Assembly: GCA_031549685.1 (NCBI GenBank)
Contig: JAVBPG010000009.1
Span: 1-64,000 of the forward strand
Direction of reading: 5' to 3'
DNA from: JAITMY01 sp031549685
GTDB lineage: Bacteria > Bacteroidota > Bacteroidia > Bacteroidales > UBA932
DNA length: 64,000 bases
Shown piece by piece: positions 48,990 to 57,692 of the stretch; positions within the stretch are counted from its first letter, which is position 1; each line of letters begins with the position of its first letter. Below the pieces are notes generated by a model. It was not told the origin of the DNA, did no database searches, and saw nothing but the letters and a program-made list of their open reading frames with translations. Position numbers and translations under genes: made by a program.

Positions 48990-50234
48990 TTACCTGGACT
49001 GCTCCAACCCTACCAAATATTCCTCTATGGCCTCGGCCACTTTTTTCGATACGTTTACCGCCTCCACCACCGTTTTGGCGCCGGTAACCACATCGCCGGA
49101 GGCAAACACGCCGGGCTTGGTGGTGCCGCCATACTCGTTGGTTACAATCAGGCCCTTTTTCGACAGCTCAAGCCCCTCGGTGCTGGCCGCAATGTAGTTG
49201 CGCGGGCCCTGGCTTACCGATATGATTACGGAGTCGGATTCGTACAGCTTTTCTGTATTTGGAAGCATGCTCAGCTCGCCCGTTTCGCTCAGCTGCGTAT
49301 CGGAGAAAATTACGCCGCTGTCGGTTATTTCAACGGGCGATTTGAGGTACTCGAACTTTACGCCGTCCATTTTTGCGTAATCCAGCTCGTACTTGCTGGC
49401 CGTAAGAAACTCCTCGGTTTTGCGGAAGAATACGGTAACCTCCTCCGTTCCCTTGCGTATGGCGGTGCGCGCCACATCCATGGCCACGTTGCCCGCGCCG
49501 ATAATGATCAGCTTTCTGCCCAGGTGGTAGGCATCGGGATTTTTGAGGTAGTTAATGGCAAAGTGGGCGTTGCCAAGGCTCTCGCCTTTAATGCTTAGCG
49601 TGTTTGGCTTCCACACGCCGGTGCCCACAAATATGGCCTTGTAGCCGTCCCTGAACAGGTCGTCGATGGACAGGCCGCCGCCCGAGCCAATCATGGTGTT
49701 GGGGCGGATTTTGATGTTGCGCTTAAGCAAAATTTCCTTGTATCGGGCAAGAATGGTTTTGGGCAAACGAAAATCGGGAATGCCGTACATCATAATGCCG
49801 CCGATTTTATCGTTGGCCTCAAAAATGGTAATATCGTAGCCCTTTTTGGCCAGCACCATGGCGATGGTAATGCCCGCCGGCCCCGAGCCGATGATGGCGA
49901 CTTTGGCCTTGGTCGGCTTCGGAAATTCCTCCTGATTTAGGTTGAGGTAGTAGCTCGATATGTAGTTCTCAATGGAGCTTACGTGAATGGGCTTGCCCGA
50001 TTTATTCAGCACGCAGCTACCCTCGCACTGCCGCTCGTGCTCGCATACGTACGAGCAAATGAGCGAGAGGGGATTGTTGAGGAAAACCATTTCGCCCGCC
50101 TCCTTCAGCTTGCCCTCCAGCAGCATTTTTATCATCGTGTTTACGGGCGTATTTACAGGGCAGCCCACCATCGAGCATCGTGGCTTTTTGCACTGCAAAC
50201 ACCTTTTTGATTCGTCAATAACGTGAAATGCCAT
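48990..50234 (-). CDS. GltD-like NAD(P)H-dependent oxidoreductase
   Basis: A 414-residue flavoprotein resembling the glutamate synthase small subunit. The N-terminal iron-sulfur domain has CLQCKKPRCSMVGCP and CSYVCEHERQCEGSC. The FAD-binding motif is KVAIIGSGPAGITIAMVLA, and the NAD(P)H motif is LIIIGAGNVAMDVARTAIRK. The C-terminal GVFASGDVVTGAKTVVEAV is the second FAD contact. No large subunit (gltB) is adjacent, so it may serve another reductase, as related stand-alone proteins do. It is shorter than E. coli GltD. Convergent with the TonB-receptor-like gene. Confidence 0.87.
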   Translation of the reverse strand: MAFHVIDESKRCLQCKKPRCSMVGCPVNTPVNTMIKMLLEGKLKEAGEMVFLNNPLSLICSYVCEHERQCEGSCVLNKSGKPIHVSSIENYISSYYLNLNQEEFPKPTKAKVAIIGSGPAGITIAMVLAKKGYDITIFEANDKIGGIMMYGIPDFRLPKTILARYKEILLKRNIKIRPNTMIGSGGGLSIDDLFRDGYKAIFVGTGVWKPNTLSIKGESLGNAHFAINYLKNPDAYHLGRKLIIIGAGNVAMDVARTAIRKGTEEVTVFFRKTEEFLTASKYELDYAKMDGVKFEYLKSPVEITDSGVIFSDTQLSETGELSMLPNTEKLYESDSVIISVSQGPRNYIAASTEGLELSKKGLIVTNEYGGTTKPGVFASGDVVTGAKTVVEAVNVSKKVAEAIEEYLVGLEQSR

Positions 50235-50262
50235 TTTTGATTTTTGTTGAAATGTTTGGTTG

Positions 50263-50362
50263 TGTCATCGCGGGCTTGACCCGCAAGTTCCTGAGATTGC
50301 TTCGTCGTTCCTCCTCGCAATGACGGAAAGGCGTGAGATTGCGGCTCAAGCCCGCAATGACA
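50263..50362. repeat. Nested intergenic repeat: GCGGGCTTGACCCGC pair around a 34-nt repeat
   Basis: Outer arms TGTCATCGCGGGCTTGACCC(GCAA) at 50263-50286 and its complement at 50339-50362 match in 22 of 24 positions. Inside, 50292-50325 is an exact inverted copy of the 34-nt repeat at 4419-4452. The element separates proB from the GltD-like gene. Confidence 0.75.
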
Positions 50363-50383
50363 GCGAGTGATGTTAGAATTGTT

Positions 50384-51454
50384 TTACCCCAAGTAAAGAT
50401 AATCGTAGTGTACCAGCGCTTTCTCCCCCTTTTTTCCCAACACCAATCGGGCCTTGGCGCTGCCGGTGGTTACGCGCCCCACGCCGAGCTTCTCCCCCTT
50501 TTCGTCCAAAATATTTACCACATCGTCTTTCTCAAACTCGCCGTCAATGCGAATGACGCCAACGGGAAGAATGCTCACGGTTTTTTGCAGCAGCATATTT
50601 TTCGCGCCCTCGTTTACCACAATGGCGCCCTTGGCAAAGGAGGTGGAGTTGGCAATCCAGCGCTTGACGCCCGATGTGCGCTTGGGCTTGGGAATAAAGC
50701 GGGTGCAAACCACCTCGTGCCTGCCCAGCACAAGGTCGGTAAGAATGTTGTCGCGCTTGCCGTTGGCAATGAAAACCGCAATACCGTTGGCGGCCACCTT
50801 CTGCGCAATGCCCGTTTTGGTGAGCATGCCGCCGCGCCCGAACTCCGATTTCTGCGATGAAATGTACTGCTCCAGGTTTTGCCTGCCGCCAATTTCGCGA
50901 ATTACCTCGCTGCCCGGCTCGCTGGGATGCCCGTTGTAAATGCCGTCCACGTTGCTGAGGATAATGAGCGCCTCGGCGTTCATCATCTCGCTCATGAGGC
51001 CCGACAGCTCATCGTTATCGGTAAACATGAGCTCGGTTACCGATATGGTATCGTTCTCGTTAACGATAGGAATGACGCCGTTTTCGAGCATGGTGCTTAC
51101 GCACTCCTGCATGGTAAGGTAGTGGCGGCGCGAGCGGAAATTTTCTTTGGTGGTGAGCACCTGTCCGCAAAAAATATCATGCTTGCGAAACAGCTCGTAG
51201 TAGCGGTTGATCAGCTTTGCCTGACCAACGGCGGAGAACAGCTGCCGCGCCTGCACGGTGTCCAGCTTGTGGTGCGGCTTTATTTCGCTGCGCCCCGAGG
51301 CCACCGCTCCCGACGAAATCAGGATTACCTCAATGCCCTTTTTGTACAGCTCCGCAACCTGATTTACCAAGGCCTCCAGCCGCTCGGTGTCGAGCGTGCC
51401 ATCCTTGCGCGTAAGCACGTTGCTGCCTATCTTTACGGTAATGCGAGAGGACAT
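50384..51454 (-). CDS. proB: Glutamate 5-kinase
   Basis: A 356-residue ProB, the first enzyme of proline synthesis (glutamate to glutamyl-5-phosphate). The amino-acid kinase domain has TVKIGSNVLTRKDGTLD, LISSGAVASGRSEI, IPIVNENDTISVTELMFTDN and GRGGMLTKTGIAQ. A C-terminal PUA domain (FAKGAIVVNEGAKNMLLQKT) follows from about residue 270. No proA is adjacent. It lies 124 bp downstream of proC on the same strand. Confidence 0.94.
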   Translation of the reverse strand: MSSRITVKIGSNVLTRKDGTLDTERLEALVNQVAELYKKGIEVILISSGAVASGRSEIKPHHKLDTVQARQLFSAVGQAKLINRYYELFRKHDIFCGQVLTTKENFRSRRHYLTMQECVSTMLENGVIPIVNENDTISVTELMFTDNDELSGLMSEMMNAEALIILSNVDGIYNGHPSEPGSEVIREIGGRQNLEQYISSQKSEFGRGGMLTKTGIAQKVAANGIAVFIANGKRDNILTDLVLGRHEVVCTRFIPKPKRTSGVKRWIANSTSFAKGAIVVNEGAKNMLLQKTVSILPVGVIRIDGEFEKDDVVNILDEKGEKLGVGRVTTGSAKARLVLGKKGEKALVHYDYLYLG

Positions 51455-51575
51455 TTATGATGGATGATTTACGATTGATGATTGAAGTACAAGGATGTAG
51501 GGACTGCAAGAACAATGACTTTTATACTCCGGTCTTTTGTCTTTTCGTCCTTTGTCTTTTTTCCTCTAACTCTTT
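51452..51575. repeat. Mixed repeat spacer between proC and proB
   Basis: TTTATGATGGATGATTTACG and GATTGATGATT words (51452-51487) belong to the spacer family of the ribosomal operon. The part 51488-51575 (GTACAAGGATGTAGGGACTG, then GTCTTTTGTCTTTTCGTCC) is of the GGACAAGTCCTTG type. So both families occur side by side here. Confidence 0.5.
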
Positions 51576-51578
51576 AAG

Positions 51579-52346
51579 TTACATCGATGCCTTTACGGCG
51601 TTGATAATAGCGCTTGAAAATCCTTCGTGGTCAAGCCTGTTCAATCCTCTAATGGTTAGTCCATTGGGTGTTGTAACTTTATCTATTTCCTTTTCGGGAT
51701 GCTCGCCCGTTTTTTGCAAAAGGCTTACCGCGCCCTGTACGGTTTGCAGCATTATATCTTTGGCCATGTCGGGGGTAAAGCCGAGCTCCACACCTGCGCG
51801 CATGTTGGCGCTGATGTAGCGCATGGCGTAGGCAATGCCGCAGCTCGACAGCGCCGTGGCAGCAGCCATTTGCTGCTCGCTGATGAGAATTGCTTTTCCT
51901 AAATTTGCAAAAAGGGAGAGTACTGTTTGCTCTTGCTCCTTGCTCGCGTTGTCCGATGCGATAAAGGTCATGCTCTGTCCCGCCAGCACAGCGGTGTTGG
52001 GCATTACACGGAAGATGGTTTTGCCCTCCAGCTCGCTTTGCATTTGCTCCAGCGTAACGCCTGCCGCTACCGAGGCTACCATGGCGTTAAGTGCCAGCGC
52101 CGGCTTTATTTTATGAAGAATTTCTTTAGCCAGCCACGGTTTTACGGCAACGATAACCAAATCGGCTTCTTTTACCGCGTCGACTCCGTGCTCAAAAGTT
52201 TGTACGCTGAGCTGCTTGAATGGCTCTAACGCTGCGGAGTTGAGGTCGGCCATGTACATGTCGCGTGGCTCAACGGCCTTGGCCTGCAGCAGACCGTGCG
52301 CCATGGCACCACCCATATTTCCGGCTCCAATGATTGCTATCTTCAT
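51579..52346 (-). CDS. proC: Pyrroline-5-carboxylate reductase
   Basis: A 255-residue ProC, the last step of proline synthesis. The dinucleotide-binding motif is KIAIIGAGNMGGAMAHGLL; conserved later parts are IFRVMPNTAVLAGQSMT, ALSSCGIAYAMRYI and VTTPNGLTIRGLNRLDHEGF. ATG 52346 (MKIAIIGAG) is the family start and lies 4 bp past the esterase stop codon. An upstream ATG would overlap that gene. Confidence 0.95.
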   Translation of the reverse strand: MKIAIIGAGNMGGAMAHGLLQAKAVEPRDMYMADLNSAALEPFKQLSVQTFEHGVDAVKEADLVIVAVKPWLAKEILHKIKPALALNAMVASVAAGVTLEQMQSELEGKTIFRVMPNTAVLAGQSMTFIASDNASKEQEQTVLSLFANLGKAILISEQQMAAATALSSCGIAYAMRYISANMRAGVELGFTPDMAKDIMLQTVQGAVSLLQKTGEHPEKEIDKVTTPNGLTIRGLNRLDHEGFSSAIINAVKASM

Positions 52347-52350
52347 AAGA

Positions 52351-53607
52351 TTATTTTCCAAAAAAGTAAATCAAAATATCGTCAATGCGGGCACGCCAGC
52401 TGCCCCACGAGTGGGCCTCGGGGTACTCGGCGTAAACGTAAGCGTAGCCTTTGGTGTCCCAAATAGCTTTCATCTCCAAAGCCACGCCTTGCGTGTCGTA
52501 AACCGTTCCGGCATCCATGTAAAATTTTACGTTTTGCTTTGCCGTACCATTGTACAGCGTAAAAATACTCCTGTTGGCTTGCGCAAAGGCAGGCGACTGG
52601 ATGGCTGAAAGACCAAACCTATCGGGGTGCGTAATGGCGCAAAATGCAGCGTTGAGGCCACCCATTGAAGTCCCCCAAATGAGGTGCTCATTGGCGTTGA
52701 CCGAAACGGAGTGCTGTGAGCGAATGCTATCGTACAGCTCGTTTGCCAAAAAATTAGCGTAGCTGTTGTTGCAGCCCAATTCCGTCATGCGGCGGTTGGT
52801 ATTCAAATTTTGCGGATCGCGCGGATCGACAAAGGCAATGATGACCGGCTTGATTTTGCCGGCGTTGAGCAAGTTGTCGGTAACAATATTTACGGCGCCC
52901 AGCTGGGAGTCGGCATACTCCTGCCCATCGGTAATTATTACCAAGGGGTAGGTTTGCTGGGCATTGTACCCGTATGGCAAATAAATTTTGTACTGCACGT
53001 TGTAGCCAAGCGTATTGCTGCGCATAATTTTATTTGCCGAAAGCGTACCTTTATTTCCGGAGCTGCTTGCGTTTACCCAAGGCGAATATTTATAGGCCGG
53101 CATGGCCAACTCGGAGTTGGCGCCAAAGCCACCGTATGCCCGGCGCGGGTTGCCGGGGTCGAGTATCCAGCTGCTGCCCACCACCAGCTTGTAGTCGAGG
53201 CGAGCGCTATCGCACGGCGCTTTGTAAATGGCCGAGTACAGCTTTGTGCTATCGATAGAGGCCAGCGTAATCTGCGGCGCTTGGGTATCGCTCCAGCCGT
53301 TGAGGTCGCCGTACACTTTAATGCTTTGACTGGCGCTGCTGCCTTTGTATAGGAACACCGCAGTGTCGGAAAACGTAATGGGAATCCACTGTTTGCGCTT
53401 GGCTATGTTGTAAATGCTGTCCGCCAACTCGCCACGCTTTTCGGCATCGCAATTGCTAATGGCCGTTTCAATGGAAAAATAGAAATCGCGCGGCGATGTA
53501 ATTTTTACATCGTGCAAAATGCCGGGTAGCGGTGCTGCCTCATCGGTGTTATTGCATGCCGTAAAAGACAGCATTGTTGCAATACTTAGTAGGGAAAATA
53601 GTTTCAT
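52351..53607 (-). CDS. Lipoprotein esterase (enterochelin-esterase-like fold)
   Basis: A 418-residue protein with a lipoprotein signal (MKLFSLLSIATMLSFTACN; Cys18 lipidated). An N-terminal immunoglobulin-like domain (around SIKVYGDLNGWSDTQAPQIT) precedes an alpha/beta-hydrolase esterase domain. The nucleophile elbow is WGTSMGGLNAAF, the acid is probably in DAGTVYD, and the histidine is in EYPEAHSWGSWR. This is the Esterase_D/Fes-like layout. It is probably surface or periplasmic and removes acyl or feruloyl-type groups from glycans or siderophores. It is 12 bp from the GH127 gene, suggesting joint action on plant-type carbohydrate. Confidence 0.85.
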   Translation of the reverse strand: MKLFSLLSIATMLSFTACNNTDEAAPLPGILHDVKITSPRDFYFSIETAISNCDAEKRGELADSIYNIAKRKQWIPITFSDTAVFLYKGSSASQSIKVYGDLNGWSDTQAPQITLASIDSTKLYSAIYKAPCDSARLDYKLVVGSSWILDPGNPRRAYGGFGANSELAMPAYKYSPWVNASSSGNKGTLSANKIMRSNTLGYNVQYKIYLPYGYNAQQTYPLVIITDGQEYADSQLGAVNIVTDNLLNAGKIKPVIIAFVDPRDPQNLNTNRRMTELGCNNSYANFLANELYDSIRSQHSVSVNANEHLIWGTSMGGLNAAFCAITHPDRFGLSAIQSPAFAQANRSIFTLYNGTAKQNVKFYMDAGTVYDTQGVALEMKAIWDTKGYAYVYAEYPEAHSWGSWRARIDDILIYFFGK

Positions 53608-53619
53608 GAGTAATAATGT

Positions 53620-55695
53620 TTACCTGCTAACCGGCATCCACACCGTCATTTCGGAGTGGCCGCGGTTGCCCCAGGCGTAGTAGGGTATGAGGCAAATGCT
53701 TGCCTTGCCTTGCTCCTTGCTTTTCGCTTCGCGGTAGAGCTGCTTTCCCCAGCTGTTGTTGTCCACAATGTTGGCCTTGCCCTCAAGCGACACGATGCTG
53801 CTGCCGGCTATCTTTACGGGGACGGCGCTGAGCTGTATATCGCTCGGAATGGACAAGTCAAAAATGCTGCGCCCCGCGGGCACATCCTGCGATTCGATGC
53901 AGTACACCACCGGGCCGCGCTTTACGGCTACCTGGTTGCGCGTTTCCTCCACCAGCGGGTTCGACTCAATGAGCTTGGCCTCCATGGGTATCGAAAGGCT
54001 TACCACGTCGCCGTTTTTCCACGCGCGGTTTACCTCGGCATATTCGCCGTTCTTGGGCGAGGCCTGCGCCACGCCGTTTACCTTAATGCTCGAACCCTTG
54101 GCCCAGCCGGGGATGCGGAGGAAGAGCGAGAAGGGCTGTGCGCCGTTATCGACCTCCTGCACGGTAAGCGTAACCTCGCCGCTCCACGGGTAGTCGCTCT
54201 TTTGCGACAGCTTAACCTTGCTGCCGCTTTTCAGCTGGGTTTCCACAACGCTTCCGCCGTACAGGTTTACCCAAATGCCCTTGTCCGACGTTCCGTAGGC
54301 GTAGTTTTGTACCTCGGCTATGGTGCGCACGGTGTTGGGCGGGCAGCAGTTGCACAGCTTGATGTACTCCTCGCGCTCCTTGCTCCAGCGCAGCTTAAAC
54401 GGAACCCTGTCCGACACGGCCAGCGGGTTGGTGTAGAAGTAGCGCTTGCCGTCGAGGCTCACGCCGGCCAGCACGCTGTTGTATAAGGCCAGCTCCAGGA
54501 TGTCGATGTACTGGGCGTTGCCCGAAAGCAAAAACATGCGCCAATTCCACAGCACGTTGCCAATGTTGGCGCAGCTCTCGTTGTGCGCCGTAACGTTGGG
54601 TAGCTGGTAGTCGCGCCCGTAGGATTGGTGTACTTTTTGAATGCTGTCGGGGATGTAGCAGGTGCCATCGGGCGAGGTGCCGTCGTACAGCGCGCCGCAT
54701 GCTCCGGTAATGTACATTTTGCGCCCCACCATGTCCTCCCAAATATCGTTGAGCGAGGCGAGCAGCGTGCTGTCGCCGGTTTCGGTGTACACATCGGCCA
54801 CGCCGGCGTACAGGTAGTTGGCGCGAACGGCATGCCCCATGGCCTTGTGCTGCGCGCGGAACGGTACGCGGTCTTGGTTGTCGTCGGTGCCGTTTTTAAC
54901 GAGGCCGCGGATGTCGATTAAGTTTTTTGCCAGCGCAAGGTACTTCGGATCCTGCGTGGTGCGGTACATCTCCACCACGCCCATGTAGTGCGAGGGGCAA
55001 ATGGCGTTGCGCGCCAGCTCTGCCGAGGCGGTGGCGTAAAAGTGGTCGAGGTAGTCGGCCGCTTTTTGGGCAACGCTCAGCAGGGAGGTTTTGCCTGTGG
55101 CGCGGTAGTGCACAATGCCGGCGGTCATCAGGTGGCCTAAATTATAGGTTTCGAAGTTGAGGCGATCGGAAAATTTGGAATCGGTGCCTTTATTTTTTTG
55201 CTCAATAATAACGGGTGTATGAATGTACCCATCAGCTCGTTGCGATTTGGCAATCATGGCTATAATGTCGTCCATCTGCTTGTCAATGGCGGAATCTTTG
55301 GTAATGGCGTACACCGTTGCCAAGCCCTCGAACCACTTGTAAAAATCGCCGTCGTGGAAGGGTGGCCCCTGGTGCTCGCCTTCGCAGCAGCCCGCTGCAA
55401 TTTCGAAGTTGCGGTAGGCATGCGCAACGTCGGGGTTGCTCAGCGTTTTCCACAGCCCGGGCACCATCGAGTCGCGGCAAACGGCAAAGCGCTCGCCCCA
55501 AAAACCATCGGTCCAGCGTACGCTGCCCATGTCCACGCCTTGTATTTTTGCAAACTTGCTGTTCGATGTGTTGGTAAGGCTGCTGCCCTGCGCAAGGTTG
55601 TTCAGGTCGCCGCTAACGATAGGCTTGTCAGCTTGCTTACCGCCGCATCCGGCCATTAAAATAAGGGCGCTCAGGCCAACGAGAATTTTTTTCAT
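53620..55695 (-). CDS. GH127 family glycosidase (beta-L-arabinofuranosidase-like) lipoprotein
   Basis: A 691-residue DUF1680/GH127 protein with a lipoprotein signal (MKKILVGLSALILMAGCGG). Conserved parts include RNFEIAAGC, HDGDFYKWFEGLATVYA, and the zinc/cysteine site KLCNCCPPNTVRTIAEV, where Cys acts as nucleophile in characterised members. GH127 enzymes release L-arabinofuranose from beta-linked oligosaccharides such as hydroxyproline-arabinans. The lipoprotein signal points to a membrane-attached exported enzyme. First gene of a run with the esterase, proC and proB. Confidence 0.92.
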   Translation of the reverse strand: MKKILVGLSALILMAGCGGKQADKPIVSGDLNNLAQGSSLTNTSNSKFAKIQGVDMGSVRWTDGFWGERFAVCRDSMVPGLWKTLSNPDVAHAYRNFEIAAGCCEGEHQGPPFHDGDFYKWFEGLATVYAITKDSAIDKQMDDIIAMIAKSQRADGYIHTPVIIEQKNKGTDSKFSDRLNFETYNLGHLMTAGIVHYRATGKTSLLSVAQKAADYLDHFYATASAELARNAICPSHYMGVVEMYRTTQDPKYLALAKNLIDIRGLVKNGTDDNQDRVPFRAQHKAMGHAVRANYLYAGVADVYTETGDSTLLASLNDIWEDMVGRKMYITGACGALYDGTSPDGTCYIPDSIQKVHQSYGRDYQLPNVTAHNESCANIGNVLWNWRMFLLSGNAQYIDILELALYNSVLAGVSLDGKRYFYTNPLAVSDRVPFKLRWSKEREEYIKLCNCCPPNTVRTIAEVQNYAYGTSDKGIWVNLYGGSVVETQLKSGSKVKLSQKSDYPWSGEVTLTVQEVDNGAQPFSLFLRIPGWAKGSSIKVNGVAQASPKNGEYAEVNRAWKNGDVVSLSIPMEAKLIESNPLVEETRNQVAVKRGPVVYCIESQDVPAGRSIFDLSIPSDIQLSAVPVKIAGSSIVSLEGKANIVDNNSWGKQLYREAKSKEQGKASICLIPYYAWGNRGHSEMTVWMPVSR

Positions 55696-55722
55696 TGTGA
55701 ATGAATGATTTGGGTTTAACTA

Positions 55723-55730
55723 CAAAGATA
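55723..55730 (-). promoter_or_regulatory. Candidate -7 box of the GH127 gene
   Basis: TATCTTTG on the minus strand, 27 nt before the start codon. No clear -33 TTG. Confidence 0.45.
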
Positions 55731-55776
55731 CAAAATTTAAGGGCAGATTGTTAAGAGTAAGCGCTGTGCAGCAAGC

Positions 55777-57447
55777 TTAAAACAGGCCCGAGATATTTCC
55801 CTCATTATCCACATCAATATTTTCGGCCGAGGGTGTTTCGGGCAAGCCCGGCATGCGCATTATTTCGCCGGTAATGGGCACCACAAAGCCCGCTCCGGCG
55901 GCCAACTCCACCTCGCGCACGCGCAGCGAAAAGCCTTGCGGACGACCAATTAAATTAGGATTATCGGAGAGCGATTTTTGCGTTTTGGCAATGCAAACGG
56001 AGAGATTGCCCAAGCCTAAATCGTATATTTTTTTCAAATCCGATTTTGCCTTGGCATCGTACTCCACGTGGCTGGCGCCATAAATCTTGGTGGCGATTTT
56101 TTCGATTTTATCCTCCAACTTATCCTCCAAATGGTATAAAAATTGGGGCTGAATGCTGCTCTTATCCGCCACCTTAACCACAGCGTTGGCGAGGTCTATG
56201 GCGCCTTCGCCGCCCTTGGCAAACACATCGGCAAGGCACACGCGCACGCCTAACTTTTCGCAGGCCTCGGTAAGTAGCGCGATTTCATCTTCGGGGTCGC
56301 CCTCAAAGCGGTTGATGGAAACTACCGGCGTGAGGCCGAACTGCAGGATGTTTTCCAGGTGCTTTTCGAGGTTTGGCAGTCCTTTTTTCAGCGCCTCAAT
56401 GTTGGGCAACTTAGCATCTTTAACCGCTGCACCACCGTGGTAGCGCAGGGCGCGGAGCGTGGCCACCAGCACCACCGCCGAGGGGTAAATTCCCGCCGCG
56501 CGGCATTTTATATCCAAAAATTTTTCTCCTCCCAAATCGAAGCCAAAGCCCGCCTCCGTTACCACGTAATCGGATAGTGACATGGCGGTTTTGGTGGCGA
56601 TAATGGTGTTGGTACCCTGCGCAATGTTGGCAAACGGGCCGCCGTGAATAACGGCGGGCGTGCCCTCCATGGTCTGCACCAGGTTGGGCTTGATGGCATC
56701 TTTGAGCAGCGCTGCCATGGCGCCCTGCGCCTTCAGGTCTTTTGCAAAAACAGGTTTTTTGTCGTGCGTGTAGCCCACAAAAATATTGCCCAGGCGCTCC
56801 TTGAGCTCGTTGATGCTGCTGCTGAGGCAGAGTATGGCCATAATTTCGGAGGCCACCGTAATGTCAAATCCGCTTTCGCGCGGAATGCCATCGGCGGTGC
56901 CGCCAAGCCCAAGCACCACGTGGCGCAGCGAGCGGTCGTTCATGTCCATAACGCGCTTCCAGGCCACGGTGCGCGGGTCGAGGTTGAGTGAACGGGTTTT
57001 ACTTTGTAAATTATTGTCAATGAGTGCAGAAAGTAGGTTGTGCGCCTTTTCGATGGCGGCCATATCGCCTGTAAAGTGCAGGTTGATGTCCTCCATGGGC
57101 AGCACCTGCGAGTAGCCGCCGCCCGCCGCTCCGCCTTTTATACCGAACACGGGGCCGAGCGATGGCTCGCGCAGCGCCACGGTTGCCTTCTTTCCAATGC
57201 GGTTTAGCCCCTGCGTGAGGCCAATGCTGGTGGTGGTTTTACCCTCGCCGGCGGGCGTGGGCGAAATAGCCGAAACCAGAATTAGCTTACACTTTTTTAC
57301 CCTTTCATCGTCCATGAGCGAGAGGGGTAGTTTTGCTTTGTATTTGCCGTACAGCTCCAGCTGCTCCTCGTCAATGTTGAGCAGTTTGGCGATTGCCGCG
57401 ATGGGTTTGAGCGTGATTGAGTGGGCGAGTTGAATGTCGGTAAGCAT
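55777..57447 (-). CDS. fhs: Formate--tetrahydrofolate ligase
   Basis: A 556-residue Fhs, which makes 10-formyl-THF from formate, THF and ATP. The nucleotide loop is SAISPTPAGEGKTTTSIGL, and the nearby REPSLGPVFGIKGGAAGGGY is the family signature; GFDLGGEKFLDIKCR and the C-terminal ITGEIMRMPGLP are conserved. It gives one-carbon units for purine synthesis or formate use. ATG 57447 (MLTDIQLAHSI) is chosen as the normal start. Confidence 0.97.
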   Translation of the reverse strand: MLTDIQLAHSITLKPIAAIAKLLNIDEEQLELYGKYKAKLPLSLMDDERVKKCKLILVSAISPTPAGEGKTTTSIGLTQGLNRIGKKATVALREPSLGPVFGIKGGAAGGGYSQVLPMEDINLHFTGDMAAIEKAHNLLSALIDNNLQSKTRSLNLDPRTVAWKRVMDMNDRSLRHVVLGLGGTADGIPRESGFDITVASEIMAILCLSSSINELKERLGNIFVGYTHDKKPVFAKDLKAQGAMAALLKDAIKPNLVQTMEGTPAVIHGGPFANIAQGTNTIIATKTAMSLSDYVVTEAGFGFDLGGEKFLDIKCRAAGIYPSAVVLVATLRALRYHGGAAVKDAKLPNIEALKKGLPNLEKHLENILQFGLTPVVSINRFEGDPEDEIALLTEACEKLGVRVCLADVFAKGGEGAIDLANAVVKVADKSSIQPQFLYHLEDKLEDKIEKIATKIYGASHVEYDAKAKSDLKKIYDLGLGNLSVCIAKTQKSLSDNPNLIGRPQGFSLRVREVELAAGAGFVVPITGEIMRMPGLPETPSAENIDVDNEGNISGLF

Positions 57448-57487
57448 GGTAAAAAAAATAAATAGGTATTTACGCCTTTTCGTTTTC

Positions 57488-57552
57488 GAGTTAAGCAAAA
57501 TAATTAAAAATCAACGCATTGCATTGTTTTTCCGTTTCTGAGTTAAGCAAAA
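57488..57552. repeat. Short direct repeat GAGTTAAGCAAAA upstream of fhs
   Basis: GAGTTAAGCAAAA at 57488-57500 and again at 57540-57552, 52 nt apart, in the upstream region of fhs, downstream of its -7 box. Confidence 0.5.
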
Positions 57553-57590
57553 AATAAAAAAATCAGATAAAACAAACAAAGTCCGGCAAA

Positions 57591-57598
57591 CAAAGATA
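57591..57598 (-). promoter_or_regulatory. Candidate -7 box of fhs
   Basis: TATCTTTG on the minus strand. It would give a leader of about 135 nt that includes the GAGTTAAGCAAAA repeats. No good TTG at -33. Confidence 0.4.
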
Positions 57599-57657
57599 GG
57601 GAAAATACGCACATGGATGACTATGCTTTAGTATCGCCAAATGCTCAACTAACTTAT

Positions 57658-57688
57658 TTGTGTTGTAGCGTGATTTTTACTACCTTTG
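57658..57688 (+). promoter_or_regulatory. Promoter of the RNA methyltransferase gene
   Basis: TTG (57658-57660), 20 nt, then TACCTTTG (57681-57688). The expected transcription start falls at or next to the GTG start codon at 57693. Confidence 0.65.
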
Positions 57689-57692
57689 AAAG

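Noticed and set aside
48974..48997. Stem GGGTAGG...TTACCT between the convergent barrel and GltD-like genes as a terminator
   Set aside because: Two mismatches in a short stem that overlaps the stop of the minus-strand gene; too weak to call.
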